From DASPKT01 sp035626475 (GTDB taxonomy: Bacteria > Pseudomonadota > Alphaproteobacteria > Azospirillales > Azospirillaceae): a stretch of DNA of 64,000 bases. The notes under the pieces are model-generated. The model worked only from the letters and a program-made list of their open reading frames with translations. It was not told where the DNA came from and did not search any database. The DNA lies in NCBI GenBank assembly GCA_035626475.1, contig DASPNP010000053.1:62001-126000 (forward strand). The letters run 5' to 3'. Below are positions 25,392 through 33,829 of the stretch, one piece after another; position 1 is the stretch's first letter; each line of letters begins with the position of its first letter. The position numbers and the translations under genes were made by a program.

Positions 25392-26942
25392 ATGCGAAGC
25401 TTCTTCAAGAAACGCCAGGTCACCACCGCCGATGTGGCCGTGGAACCGGTCGCCCTCCAGGAACCCGCCTGGAGCCCCCGTGACCTTCCGCCCGCCGCCT
25501 TCGGGGGGAGCGCCTTCGAGCGTACGCCGGACCGCGCCCCCGAGCGCCGCGTCTTCGACGGGGTGGCGCCGGACCGGCCCGCCTTCGCGGCCGAGCGTCC
25601 GCTGGGACGCGGCCTGGGTGGGCTGTTCGGCGGCGGCGACGATCGTCCCGCGCCGCCGCCCCGCACCTCGGGCGACGGCGAGGCGATGCCGCGCTTCACC
25701 ATGCCGGTGGCCGGCGGGATCAGGGGCACGTCGCTGGGCGAGGGGACGGCGGCCGTCTCCGGCGTCTCCAACACCATGAGCCAGGCGCTGCGCGAGGCCT
25801 TCACCCCGACGCGGCCGAAGCAGCAGGTGAACAGCCTGTTCGTCGGCCGGTTGGCGACGCTCCGCCGCATCATCTCGGCGGTGGAGGAGGAACGGGCGCA
25901 CGTCGTGCTCTATGGTGACCGCGGGCGCGGCAAGACCTCGCTGTCGAACGCGGTGGAGCAGATCGCGGCCCAGGCCGGCTACATGACCCTGAAGGTCACC
26001 TGCTCGGCCGAGCTGAGCTTCGAGGAGATGTTCCGGGGCATCCTGCGCCGCATCCCCTCCACCTATTTCAAGGCCTCGGTGGAGAATCCCTTCTCCAGCC
26101 TGCGCAGCTTCAACAATTTCGACGAGCGTCTGCCGCCCGGCCCCTTCAGCGTCGGGCAGCTGAACGACGTGCTGTGCGAGATCTCCGGCACCCATGTGCT
26201 GGTCACGCTGGACGAGTTCGACCGGGTCGCGTCCGAGGACGTGAAGAACAAGCTGGCCGAGCTCATGAAGACCATGACCGATACCGGCAGCCCGCTGACG
26301 CTGTTCGTCATCGGCGTGGCGGAGAATGTCGACCAGCTGCTGGGCAAGCACCCCTCCATCCAGCGCGCGCTGGTGGCGGTGCATCTGCCGCTGATGAGCG
26401 ACAAGGAGATCGAGCGCATCCTTCTGGCCGGCGCCGAGGCGGCCGGCATGCGCTTCGACGACAGTTCGCGCCAGGCGATCGTCTGGCTGGCGAAGGGGCT
26501 GCCCTACTACGCGCAGCTGCTGGGCCTGCATGCGGCACGGGCGGCGGCGACGCGCGGCTCCAACATCGTCGGGCGCGACGACCTGCTGGCCGGCGTCCGC
26601 CGCGCCCGGGACGAGTCCGAACGCGGCATCATCGAGGCCTATCACCGGGCGCTCGGCCCCGAGGGCGACCGCACCATGTGCGACGTGCTGTTCCTCGCGG
26701 CCGAAGCGCCGCTGGACGATTGGGGCAGCTTCCGCGCCGCCGACCTGCCGAGCTCGGGCGGCCGCATGGCGCGGGTGCCGCCCCGTGAGACCGTGGAGGC
26801 GGTGCTGGCGCGGCTGACCGACGGACCCGACGCGCTGCTGCAGCGGGTGATCCTGGCCGGTGGCCACCGGCTGCGCTTCCGCAACCAGATGATGCGGCAG
26901 TTCATCCTGATCTCGCAGGCCGAGGACCGCGGCCTGATCTGA
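25392..26942 (+). CDS. Orc1/Cdc6-like AAA ATPase
   Basis: 516 residues. The first about 140 are Pro/Arg-rich and probably disordered. The ATPase core then shows LFVGRLATLRRI, Walker A GDRGRGKTS (175-183), Walker B VLVTLDEFDR (269-278) and sensor LFVIGVAENVDQLLG. The C-terminal part is helical with a winged-helix-like end. The fold resembles AAA_16/Orc1 proteins seen in STAND-type or conflict ATPases, but no effector domain is attached. GAGAGCAAG precedes the ATG. It follows the Wza-like gene by 149 bp and precedes a small membrane protein gene by 22 bp. The role in polysaccharide export is inferred only from context. Confidence 0.82.
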   Translation: MRSFFKKRQVTTADVAVEPVALQEPAWSPRDLPPAAFGGSAFERTPDRAPERRVFDGVAPDRPAFAAERPLGRGLGGLFGGGDDRPAPPPRTSGDGEAMPRFTMPVAGGIRGTSLGEGTAAVSGVSNTMSQALREAFTPTRPKQQVNSLFVGRLATLRRIISAVEEERAHVVLYGDRGRGKTSLSNAVEQIAAQAGYMTLKVTCSAELSFEEMFRGILRRIPSTYFKASVENPFSSLRSFNNFDERLPPGPFSVGQLNDVLCEISGTHVLVTLDEFDRVASEDVKNKLAELMKTMTDTGSPLTLFVIGVAENVDQLLGKHPSIQRALVAVHLPLMSDKEIERILLAGAEAAGMRFDDSSRQAIVWLAKGLPYYAQLLGLHAARAAATRGSNIVGRDDLLAGVRRARDESERGIIEAYHRALGPEGDRTMCDVLFLAAEAPLDDWGSFRAADLPSSGGRMARVPPRETVEAVLARLTDGPDALLQRVILAGGHRLRFRNQMMRQFILISQAEDRGLI

Positions 26943-26964
26943 CCGGCACCCCGGGGAGACGCCC

Positions 26965-27195
26965 TTGACCATCGCCGCCGACGACAACGCCTTCTCCCCG
27001 GGCGGCAGGACCATGGCCGGCGGCGGGGCCGAGGCGGTTCCCCTGGTGACCGAGCCGCCGCCGACGCGCTATCCCGAACCGGAACTGGCGCCGGTCCGGC
27101 CGGTTCTCCGGCTCCTGGCCTGGGGAGCGGCCGCTGTGATCCCCTGGCTGCTGCTCGCGTGGGTGTGGCTGGACCTCGCGGGGCAGGGACGGTGA
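26965..27195 (+). CDS. small single-span membrane protein
   Basis: 76 residues starting at TTG (GGGGAG 7 nt upstream). A soluble, Pro-rich N-terminus of about 45 residues is followed by one membrane helix (LLAWGAAAVIPWLLLAWVWLDL) and a very short tail. It lies 22 bp after the AAA ATPase gene, so co-translation is likely. No homologous family is recognised. It may anchor the ATPase or link it to the envelope, which is inference. Confidence 0.6.
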   Translation: MTIAADDNAFSPGGRTMAGGGAEAVPLVTEPPPTRYPEPELAPVRPVLRLLAWGAAAVIPWLLLAWVWLDLAGQGR

Positions 27196-27738
27196 ACGCG
27201 GACTGTGCTCCGCCGAAAGTCATAGGACGCGGGATTGCCGGCGCGGTTGCCACCAGAGGTGGCGCGAGGGTGCGCTGCCCGCCACAAGATATGGTTAACG
27301 GCATCCCTGCCCGAGACCGGCGAGCCCTCCCGCGCCCCATCCATGCCCAATTAGTTCTTCTCTTTCGATAAAAGAAACTTCCGCGATGATCCTCTCTATG
27401 AAGAGTAGGATGCGCCTGGGAAAAATCCATCGGCGCTACCAACGTGTGATCGCGTTGAAGACCTGTACCACTAAATCGCGCACAATATCAGGTAGGTCTA
27501 TGGCTGCTACTTCCGAGTAGTGGCCATTACTGCTCTGGCTGGAGGGCATAGACCGAAAGCGCCCCGTATTTAATGCGTAGGGGAGATATCATTGCAGGCA
27601 CAGCCGGAGTATTTTTCATCCGAAAGAGGGGATCGGTAACGCAACCCCTCTTCCGGAGAGGCGCACGGACGTCGCTCCGGAGAGCCCGAAGGGGCGTCCA
27701 ATAATAACCATTCAGCCTTTCTAGCGCGGGAGCACACG
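27196..27738 (+). other. 543-bp leader region with strong RNA structure, no protein gene
   Basis: This stretch is markedly richer in A+T than its neighbours. GGTCTATG (27495-27502) and CATAGACC (27547-27554) close a stem over an inner hairpin CTACT-TCCG-AGTAG. Further down, GAGGGG/CCCCTC, CCTCT-TCCGG-AGAGG and GGACG/CGTCC pairs lie within 27630-27702. This suggests a folded 5' leader of the LuxR gene at 27739 rather than a known riboswitch; I could not match a class. A 44-codon ORF from about 27385 has no ribosome site and atypical codons, so I do not call it. Confidence 0.4.
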
Positions 27739-28431
27739 ATGGAACAGGTTCAGGTTTTCCTGATCGATGCGAACAAGCTGTTTCGCGAAGGCTTGAAGCG
27801 GCTGCTGGACGACAGCCCCTTCGTGATCGTCGCCGAAGCCGGCAATGTCCGCGAGGGCGCCTCGATCGTCGAGCAGGGCGTGAAGCCCGACCTGATCCTT
27901 CTGGATCTCGTCAATGGCGGCGAGGATGAGGCCGAGGCGATGCGTCGCCTGCGCGCCATGCTGCCGACAACGCGGATGGTCGTGCTGACCACCGACCTCT
28001 GCACGCGCCGCCTGTCGAACGCGCTGGAGGCCGGCGCCGACGGCTATCTGATGAAGGATCTCTCCTCCGACGCCCTGTCGCAGTCGCTGCGCCTGGTCAT
28101 GATGGGCGAGAAGGTCTTCCCGACGCACCTGGCGGCGCTGCTGATCAGCGGCCGCGTCAACGGCAACGGTCTGGAGATGCCGGTGTCGCGCAAGGGCCTG
28201 TCCCAGCGCGAGATCCAGATCCTGCGCTGCCTGCTGAACGGCGACAGCAACAAGATGATCGCCAACCACCTGAACATCACCGAGGCGACCGTGAAGGTCC
28301 ACCTCAAGAGCCTGCTGCGCAAGATCAACGCCTCGAACCGCACCCAGGCGGCGATCTGGGCGCTGAACAACGGCATCGGCGGCGAGTTCAACGCCGGCGG
28401 CGCCATGCAGGGCAACGCCGCCACGGCCTGA
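27739..28431 (+). CDS. NarL/LuxR-type response regulator
   Basis: 230 residues. The receiver domain (about 1-125) keeps the essential acids in FLIDANKLF, the phosphoacceptor Asp in LILLDLVNGG and the switch Lys in GYLMKDLSSD. The GerE winged HTH (about 150-210) reads LSQREIQILRCLLNGDSNKMIANHLNITEATVKVHLKSLLRK. It should be a phosphorylation-controlled DNA-binding regulator. No histidine kinase gene is adjacent. The gene has a long, structured leader upstream and is followed by its own terminator. A second, convergent LuxR-type gene follows. Confidence 0.92.
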   Translation: MEQVQVFLIDANKLFREGLKRLLDDSPFVIVAEAGNVREGASIVEQGVKPDLILLDLVNGGEDEAEAMRRLRAMLPTTRMVVLTTDLCTRRLSNALEAGADGYLMKDLSSDALSQSLRLVMMGEKVFPTHLAALLISGRVNGNGLEMPVSRKGLSQREIQILRCLLNGDSNKMIANHLNITEATVKVHLKSLLRKINASNRTQAAIWALNNGIGGEFNAGGAMQGNAATA

Positions 28432-28456
28432 CCGGGTCATGGGGCGGGACGGATAG

Positions 28457-28486
28457 GGGCCGGGCGCCAGCGCGTCCGGCCCTTTT
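28457..28486 (+). terminator. Rho-independent terminator
   Basis: GGGCCGG (28457-28463) pairs with CCGGCCC (28476-28482), followed by TTTT. It ends transcription of the LuxR-type gene at 27739-28431. Confidence 0.8.
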
Positions 28487-28531
28487 CGTGTCCGGTCTCC
28501 GCCCCCGGGCAAGAATGGCCCGGCATCCGCG

Positions 28532-28572
28532 CAAAGAAGAAGGGGCGGCCCCGACGGGGACCGCCCCTTTCT
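28532..28572. terminator. bidirectional terminator
   Basis: AAGGGGCGG pairs with CCGCCCCTT, with an inner CCCC/GGGG pair. TTTCTG follows on the plus strand and TTCTTCTTTG on the minus strand. It serves the two convergent LuxR-type genes. Confidence 0.8.
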
Positions 28573-28605
28573 GCTTGCCCGCTCCGGAAAAGGTGCCCGG
28601 CCGGG

Positions 28606-29268
28606 TCAGGCCGAACGGGCCTCGTCCATCGGCTGCCTGCTCTCGCCCTGGCGGGCGGGAAGCAGCGCGTGCTGCTGCCGGGCGGCGAAGACGCCGGCCT
28701 CGGTGCGGTTGCGGAAGTGCAGCTTGGCCAGCACGCTCCGTACCATCGACTTGATCACCGCCTCGGAGAGGTTCAGCTTCTCGGCGATGGTGCGGTTGTT
28801 CAGGCCCTGGCCGAGCAGCTGCAGGCAGCGGAACTCGACGTCGGTCAGCCGCGGCAGCAGCGACAACCTTATCTCGTCCACGCCCATCCGCGACAGGAAC
28901 TGCTTGGGCAGGATGCAGTGGCCTTCCAGGCCTAGCTCGATGAGCTCGCTGACACGGCTGAGGTTGATGTCCTCGAACACCCAGGCATCTGCGAAGGCCA
29001 GGATGTGCGAAGCGTCAAGCAGCTCACGGGAGCTGAGGATGACGATGATGCGCGAGCGCCGGGACAGTCTGAGATAGACCATCGGCTCGTTCTCGCGCAG
29101 GGCCGCGAACTGCTGGACGTCGATCAGGATCACGTCCGGAGTCGTCGCGGTCTGGCTCAGGTCGGAAACGTCGTGGCACACCGTCACCCGGTGCCGCCCC
29201 GCTTTCTCGAACGCGGCGAGCATCTGCCCCGCGACGATCTCGTCTCCCGGTACAAGAACTACGTGCAT
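28606..29268 (-). CDS. LuxR-type regulator with atypical receiver domain
   Basis: About 220 residues. The N-terminus follows a receiver fold (MHVVLVPGDEIVAGQMLAAF, VILIDVQQ with the Asp), but the usual switch Lys position reads WVFEDINLS, so phosphorylation switching may be lost or altered. The C-terminal GerE domain is clear: LTDVEFRCLQLLGQGLNNRTIAEKLNLSEAVIKSMVRSVLAKL. I chose ATG 29268 because AGGTGAG lies upstream and the first beta-strand starts there; ATG 29334 would add 22 polar residues. It converges on the other LuxR-type gene across a bidirectional terminator. Its targets are unknown. Confidence 0.85.
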   Translation of the reverse strand: MHVVLVPGDEIVAGQMLAAFEKAGRHRVTVCHDVSDLSQTATTPDVILIDVQQFAALRENEPMVYLRLSRRSRIIVILSSRELLDASHILAFADAWVFEDINLSRVSELIELGLEGHCILPKQFLSRMGVDEIRLSLLPRLTDVEFRCLQLLGQGLNNRTIAEKLNLSEAVIKSMVRSVLAKLHFRNRTEAGVFAARQQHALLPARQGESRQPMDEARSA

Positions 29269-29701
29269 CGTGCTCACCTTGCCCCTGCGGGCCTTGTTGG
29301 CTTGCTCCGAGGCGCGATCCTGGTGCGCATCCATCTCGTCGCTCTTTCGATGTGGTCCGCGTGCCGTAACAACAGTTCGAATTCTCGTTTCGTCCTCGGC
29401 CGGAGAGATTTTTCGTATGTGGCATTGGGGGTATTCGCTTCAGGCGAAACGGTAGTACCTGCTGGGACTTGCGATGCCCGGCCGTCGGGGAGCGATCTTT
29501 TCGGAACTTCTTCAAAGATAATCGACGCGCTGAAAAGGTAAGTTGGAGCAGATGGTTAGCGCATGGGACCATGCGCGCAGCCGCCCTTCGCCCGTCGCGC
29601 CGCGGCCGCACCGAATCGCCTGCGTGAAAGGGGTGGGGCGCGCCGCCCGGATAGGCGGGTGGCCTCAGCTACATACGATTTCGGTAGGATGATCGGCGGG
29701 T
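29269..29701. other. 433-bp gene-free region upstream of the LuxR-type gene
   Basis: The region has relatively A+T-rich segments (29350-29560) likely to hold the minus-strand promoter of the LuxR-type gene. I see no convincing ORF, terminator or repeat. The possible 22-residue N-terminal extension of that gene covers 29269-29334. Confidence 0.4.
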
Positions 29702-30028
29702 TCAGCCGGCGCCGGCGTCCAGCAGGGCCAGCAGGTCGGGCAGAGTGGTGGCGCTGCCGACGCTCTCGCGGCCCTGCAGCAGGGTATAGCTGTTCGGCCG
29801 GCCGCGCCGGCCCGGCGCCTTGGACACGGTGAAGACCGGCCCGTCCATGGCGTGGCGGAAGACGCTGAACACCGCCGTGCCGCTGCCATGGTCGATGGCG
29901 TAGTCCCGCCACTCGCCCCGCGCCACCCGCTCCGAATAAAGCGCCAGCAGCAGCGTCAGCTCGCTGCGGTCGAAATAGACGCTCGGCCGCCGGCGTCTGT
30001 AGTCGGAGAGGCTGATGAGGTGGGTCAT
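29702..30028 (-). CDS. DUF2794 family protein
   Basis: 108 residues that match the alphaproteobacterial DUF2794 family throughout: VYFDRSELTLLLALYSERVARGEWRDYAIDHGSGTAVFSVFR and PNSYTLLQGRESV. The function of the family is unknown. ATG 30028 was chosen because the conserved part starts MTHLISLSDYRRRRP. It is divergent from the yfgM-bamB-der operon with about 250 bp between. Confidence 0.88.
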   Translation of the reverse strand: MTHLISLSDYRRRRPSVYFDRSELTLLLALYSERVARGEWRDYAIDHGSGTAVFSVFRHAMDGPVFTVSKAPGRRGRPNSYTLLQGRESVGSATTLPDLLALLDAGAG

Positions 30029-30285
30029 TCGCGATATCGGCGGGGCGGCGGGATGCGGTATATAGAACGCCCGTGGCGCCAAGTCTCAGGGAAAAGCCGC
30101 GCCGGGTCCAGCACCCAGGCGGCGAAGACCGGCGCGGAGGAGGGGCAGAACCTCCGCCGTCCGGCCAGCCCGCGCGTGCCTGTCGCCCGCCCGGCGCCGC
30201 CGTGTCTCCTTGACCCGGATGCGCCCGGGTGGTATCGGCGCGCTTTGATCCGTACCGTGCCGGCCCTCGCGCCGGGAGTGAGCCG

Positions 30286-30951
30286 ATGTCCGATATCTTT
30301 CGCGAAGTCGATGAAGACCTTCGCCGCGAACGCGCCGAGAAGCTCTGGAAGAAGTATGGCCCGGTGCTGATCGCCGGCGCCGCCGCCATCGTGCTCGCCA
30401 CGGCCGCCTATGTCGGCTGGCAGCGCTGGCAGGAGCGGCAGCAGGCCGAGCGCACCGCCGTGCTGCTGCAGGCGGTGGACAAGGTCCAGGCGACCCGCCA
30501 GGGACAGGGCACGCCGGCCGACGCCATCGCCGCGCTGTCCGGCGCCGCCGGTGCGCTGAAGGGCGCGCCCCAGGCGCTGGCCCGGCTGCAGCAGGCCGGC
30601 GTCATGGCGGCGAACGGCGACGCGGCCGGCGCCGTCGGCCTCTACGACCAGCTGGCCGGCAGCGGCGAGGTCGATCCGCTGTTCCGCGACCTGGCGCTGC
30701 TGATGTCGGTGCTGCACCAGATGGATGGCGGCGACCCCGCCCAGCTGCAGTCCCGGCTGCAGCCGCTGCTGGCCCAGACCAGCCCCTGGCGCCACTCCGC
30801 CCGCGAACTGGCCGGGGCGCTCGCCGCCCGCGCCGGCGACCGCAAGCGCGCGGCCGAGCTGTTCCAGCAGATTTCCTCCGATGCGGAGGCCCCCGCCGGC
30901 ATCCGCAGCCGCGCCGCCGACCTGGCCGCCCTCTACGCCGAGCAGAAATGA
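30286..30951 (+). CDS. YfgM-like membrane-anchored TPR protein
   Basis: 221 residues. A short cytoplasmic N-terminus (DEDLRRERAEKLWKKYGP) precedes one membrane helix (about 27-45); the rest is a periplasmic TPR-like helical domain, typical of the YfgM/DUF2133 family. In E. coli YfgM works with PpiD as a periplasmic chaperone at the SecYEG translocon. The next gene, bamB, starts within its stop codon (ATGA), so translation is coupled. The yfgM-bamB-der order is the same as in many proteobacteria. Confidence 0.88.
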   Translation: MSDIFREVDEDLRRERAEKLWKKYGPVLIAGAAAIVLATAAYVGWQRWQERQQAERTAVLLQAVDKVQATRQGQGTPADAIAALSGAAGALKGAPQALARLQQAGVMAANGDAAGAVGLYDQLAGSGEVDPLFRDLALLMSVLHQMDGGDPAQLQSRLQPLLAQTSPWRHSARELAGALAARAGDRKRAAELFQQISSDAEAPAGIRSRAADLAALYAEQK

Positions 30952-32321
30952 CCCGCACCCCGCGCACCCCCCGCAGCACGATCGTCGCCGGCCTCTCCCG
31001 CGGCCTGCGCCTGACCACCGGCATCGCCGCCTGCCTGGTCCTGGCCGGCTGCGGCATCGCCGACTGGTTCGACAGCGAGGACAACGGCCCGCGCCTGGCC
31101 GGCAACCGCATCTCCGTGCTGCAGCTCGAGCAGCAGCTGGAGACCGACCCGCAGCTGCAGGGCCAGCCCGTCCAGCTGCCGGAGCCCGTTGCCAACGCCG
31201 ACTGGACCCAGCCCGGCGGCAACGCCACCCACAATCCCGGCCATCTCGCCCTGCCGGCGACGGTCCGCGAGGTCTGGCGCGCCGGGATCGAGGGCAACCA
31301 GACCGAGGCCCGGCTGCTGACCACGCCTGTGGTCGCCGAGGGCCGCGTCTACGTGCTGGACACCGATTTCGACCTGCACGCCTTCGACGCCGCGTCGGGC
31401 GCCCGCATCTGGCGCGTCAGCGTCCAGCGCGAGGGCCAGGACGACACGGCGCTGGGCGGCGGCGTCAGCTTCGGCGAGGGCCGGCTGTTCGTCACCACCG
31501 GCTTCGGCGAGACCATCGCGGTCAACCCGGCCAATGGCGAGGTGATCTGGCGCCAGCGCATCGCGGCGCCGATCCGCACCGCCCCGGTCGTCTCCGGCGG
31601 CCGCGTCTTCGTCACCACGCTCGACAACCAGATGATCGTGCTGGCGGCCGAGAACCGCGTGCTGCAGTGGACCCACAGCGGCATCCTGGAGGCCACGGCG
31701 CTGCTGGGCGGCGCCGCCGGCGCGGTCGAGAACGACGTGGTCGTGGCGCCCTATTCCTCGGGCGAGCTGTTCGCGCTGCGCGTCGAGAACGGCCGCCCCG
31801 CCTGGTCCGACAATCTGGCCGCGGTGCGCCGCGGCGCCAACCTGTCGGGCCTGGCGGACATCCGCGGCATGCCCGTGATCGACAACGGCCTGGTCTTCGC
31901 CGTCAGCCATTCCGGCCGCATGGCCGCGATCGACCTGCGCACCGGCCAGCGCGTCTGGGAGCAGGATGTCGGCGGCATCCAGACCCCCTGGGTCGCCGGC
32001 AACTGGATCTTCGCCGTCACCAACGACGCGCAGCTGGTCGCCATGACCCGCGACGCCGGCCGCGTCCGCTGGATCACCCAGCTGGAGCGCTACGAGGACC
32101 CGGAGGACCGCGACGATCCCGTCACCTGGTCCGGCCCGGTCCTGGCCGGCGGTCGCCTGGTCCTGGTCAGCGACAAGGGCGAGATGATCGAGGTGTCGCC
32201 GGAGACCGGCGAAATCTCGTCGCGCCGGGAACTTCCCGATGGCTCGAGCCTTCCCCCGGTGGTGGCCGGCGGCACGCTCTACGTGCTGACGGACGACGGC
32301 GACCTGGTCGCCTACCGCTGA
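30948..32321 (+). CDS. bamB: outer membrane protein assembly factor BamB
   Basis: 457 residues. The lipoprotein signal ends in VLAGC (Cys about 35). An eight-bladed beta-propeller of PQQ-like repeats follows (WRAGIEGNQTEARLLTTPVV, VLDTDFDLHAFDAASGARIW, IAAIDLRTGQRVWEQDV-type blades). BamB is the lipoprotein scaffold of the BAM complex that inserts outer-membrane barrels. It overlaps yfgM by 4 bp and precedes der by 16 bp, so one operon is likely. Confidence 0.95.
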   Translation: MTRTPRTPRSTIVAGLSRGLRLTTGIAACLVLAGCGIADWFDSEDNGPRLAGNRISVLQLEQQLETDPQLQGQPVQLPEPVANADWTQPGGNATHNPGHLALPATVREVWRAGIEGNQTEARLLTTPVVAEGRVYVLDTDFDLHAFDAASGARIWRVSVQREGQDDTALGGGVSFGEGRLFVTTGFGETIAVNPANGEVIWRQRIAAPIRTAPVVSGGRVFVTTLDNQMIVLAAENRVLQWTHSGILEATALLGGAAGAVENDVVVAPYSSGELFALRVENGRPAWSDNLAAVRRGANLSGLADIRGMPVIDNGLVFAVSHSGRMAAIDLRTGQRVWEQDVGGIQTPWVAGNWIFAVTNDAQLVAMTRDAGRVRWITQLERYEDPEDRDDPVTWSGPVLAGGRLVLVSDKGEMIEVSPETGEISSRRELPDGSSLPPVVAGGTLYVLTDDGDLVAYR

Positions 32322-32337
32322 GAAAAGGATAGTTCCG

Positions 32338-33753
32338 ATGGCCGAAAAGCGCCGGCTGACGCTCGCCATCGTAGGACGGCCGAACGTCGGGAAATCGACC
32401 CTGTTCAACCGTCTCGCCGGCAAGAAGCTGGCGATCGTCGACGACACGCCAGGCGTGACGCGCGACTGGCGCTCCGCGCCCGCGCGCCTCGCCGGGATCG
32501 AGCTGACGGTGGTGGACACCGCCGGTCTGGAGGAGGCCTTCGACGGCAGCCTGGAGGCGCGGATGCGCCGCCAGACCGAGCGCGCCATCGAGGCCGCCGA
32601 CCTCTGCCTGTTCCTGGTGGACGCCCGCTCCGGCATCACGCCGCTGGACCGGCACTTCGCCGCCTGGCTGCGCAAGGGCAGCACGCCGGTGATCCTCGCC
32701 GCCAACAAGTGCGAGGGCAATGTCGGCATCCCCGGGCTGATGGAGGCCTACGAGCTGGGCCTGGGCGACCCGGTGCCGCTCTCGGCCGAGCATGGCGAGG
32801 GGCTGGCCGACCTGGTCGAGGCTCTGCTGCCCTACATCCCGCCCGAGGAGGCCGAGGGCGAGGCCGAGCCGGAGATCGACGACACGGCCGCCGGCGAGTC
32901 GGAGGAGGCCGCCAAGGCCGCCGAGGCCGCGGGGCTGGAGAAGACGCTGCAGCTCGCCATCGTCGGCCGTCCCAACGTCGGCAAGTCGACCCTGCTGAAC
33001 AGCCTGGTGGGCGAGGAGCGCGTGCTGACCGGCCCCGAGGCCGGCATGACCCGCGACGCCATCAGCGTTGAATGGACCTGGCGCGACCGGCCGATCCGGC
33101 TGGTCGACACCGCCGGACTGCGCCGCCGTGCCCGGGTCGAGACCAAGCTGGAGAAGCTGGCGGTCGCCGACACGCTGCGCGTCATCCGGCTGGCGCACGT
33201 TGTCGTGCTGGTGCTGGACGCCGACGCCATCCTGGACAAGCAGGACCTGACCATCGCCCGCATGGTCATCGAGGAGGGGCGCGGCCTCGTCATCGCCGTC
33301 AACAAGTGGGACGCGGTCGCCAACAAGGCGGAGGCGCTGCAGCAGCTGAGCGACCGGCTGCAGACCTCGCTGCCGCAGGTGCGCGGCCTGCCGACCATCA
33401 CCATCTCGGCGCTCAAGGGCCAGAAGCTGGACGTGCTGCTGGACAGCGTGCTGGAGGTCTACCGCCTCTGGAACCGCCGCATCCCCACGGCGCAGCTAAA
33501 CCGCTGGCTGGGCGGCATGCTGGAGACCCACCCGCCGCCGCTGGTGGACGGGCGCCGGCTGAAGATCCGCTACATGACGCAGGTGAAGTCGCGGCCGCCG
33601 ACCTTCGCGCTCTTCACCTCGCGTCCCGTGGAAGTGCCGGAGCACTACACGCGCTACCTGATCAACGGCATGCGCGAGAGCTTCGACCTGCCGGCCGTGC
33701 CGCTGCGTATGCTGCTGCGCAAGGGCAGCGAGAACCCGTTCGACAAGGACTGA
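32338..33753 (+). CDS. der: ribosome assembly GTPase Der (EngA)
   Basis: 471 residues with two consecutive GTPase domains. The first P-loop GRPNVGKST is near residue 15 and its G3 DTAG at about 60; the second P-loop GRPNVGKST is near 210 with DTAGLRR at about 258. A KH-like C-terminal domain (LKIRYMTQVKSRPPTFALF) completes the protein. An acidic linker (EEAEGEAEPEIDD) joins the GTPases. Der acts in 50S subunit maturation. AAGGA precedes the ATG. Confidence 0.97.
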   Translation: MAEKRRLTLAIVGRPNVGKSTLFNRLAGKKLAIVDDTPGVTRDWRSAPARLAGIELTVVDTAGLEEAFDGSLEARMRRQTERAIEAADLCLFLVDARSGITPLDRHFAAWLRKGSTPVILAANKCEGNVGIPGLMEAYELGLGDPVPLSAEHGEGLADLVEALLPYIPPEEAEGEAEPEIDDTAAGESEEAAKAAEAAGLEKTLQLAIVGRPNVGKSTLLNSLVGEERVLTGPEAGMTRDAISVEWTWRDRPIRLVDTAGLRRRARVETKLEKLAVADTLRVIRLAHVVVLVLDADAILDKQDLTIARMVIEEGRGLVIAVNKWDAVANKAEALQQLSDRLQTSLPQVRGLPTITISALKGQKLDVLLDSVLEVYRLWNRRIPTAQLNRWLGGMLETHPPPLVDGRRLKIRYMTQVKSRPPTFALFTSRPVEVPEHYTRYLINGMRESFDLPAVPLRMLLRKGSENPFDKD

Positions 33754-33829
33754 CCGGCCAATACTCGGGCCTTTGCCTCCTTCGATCTAATACGCTAGTG
33801 TAATGATCGAAGCAGAGGAGGGCGGCGAC

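Noticed and set aside
27385..27519. 44-codon ORF in the LuxR leader
   Set aside because: No ribosome site, codons unlike the genome, and the stretch lies in predicted RNA structure.
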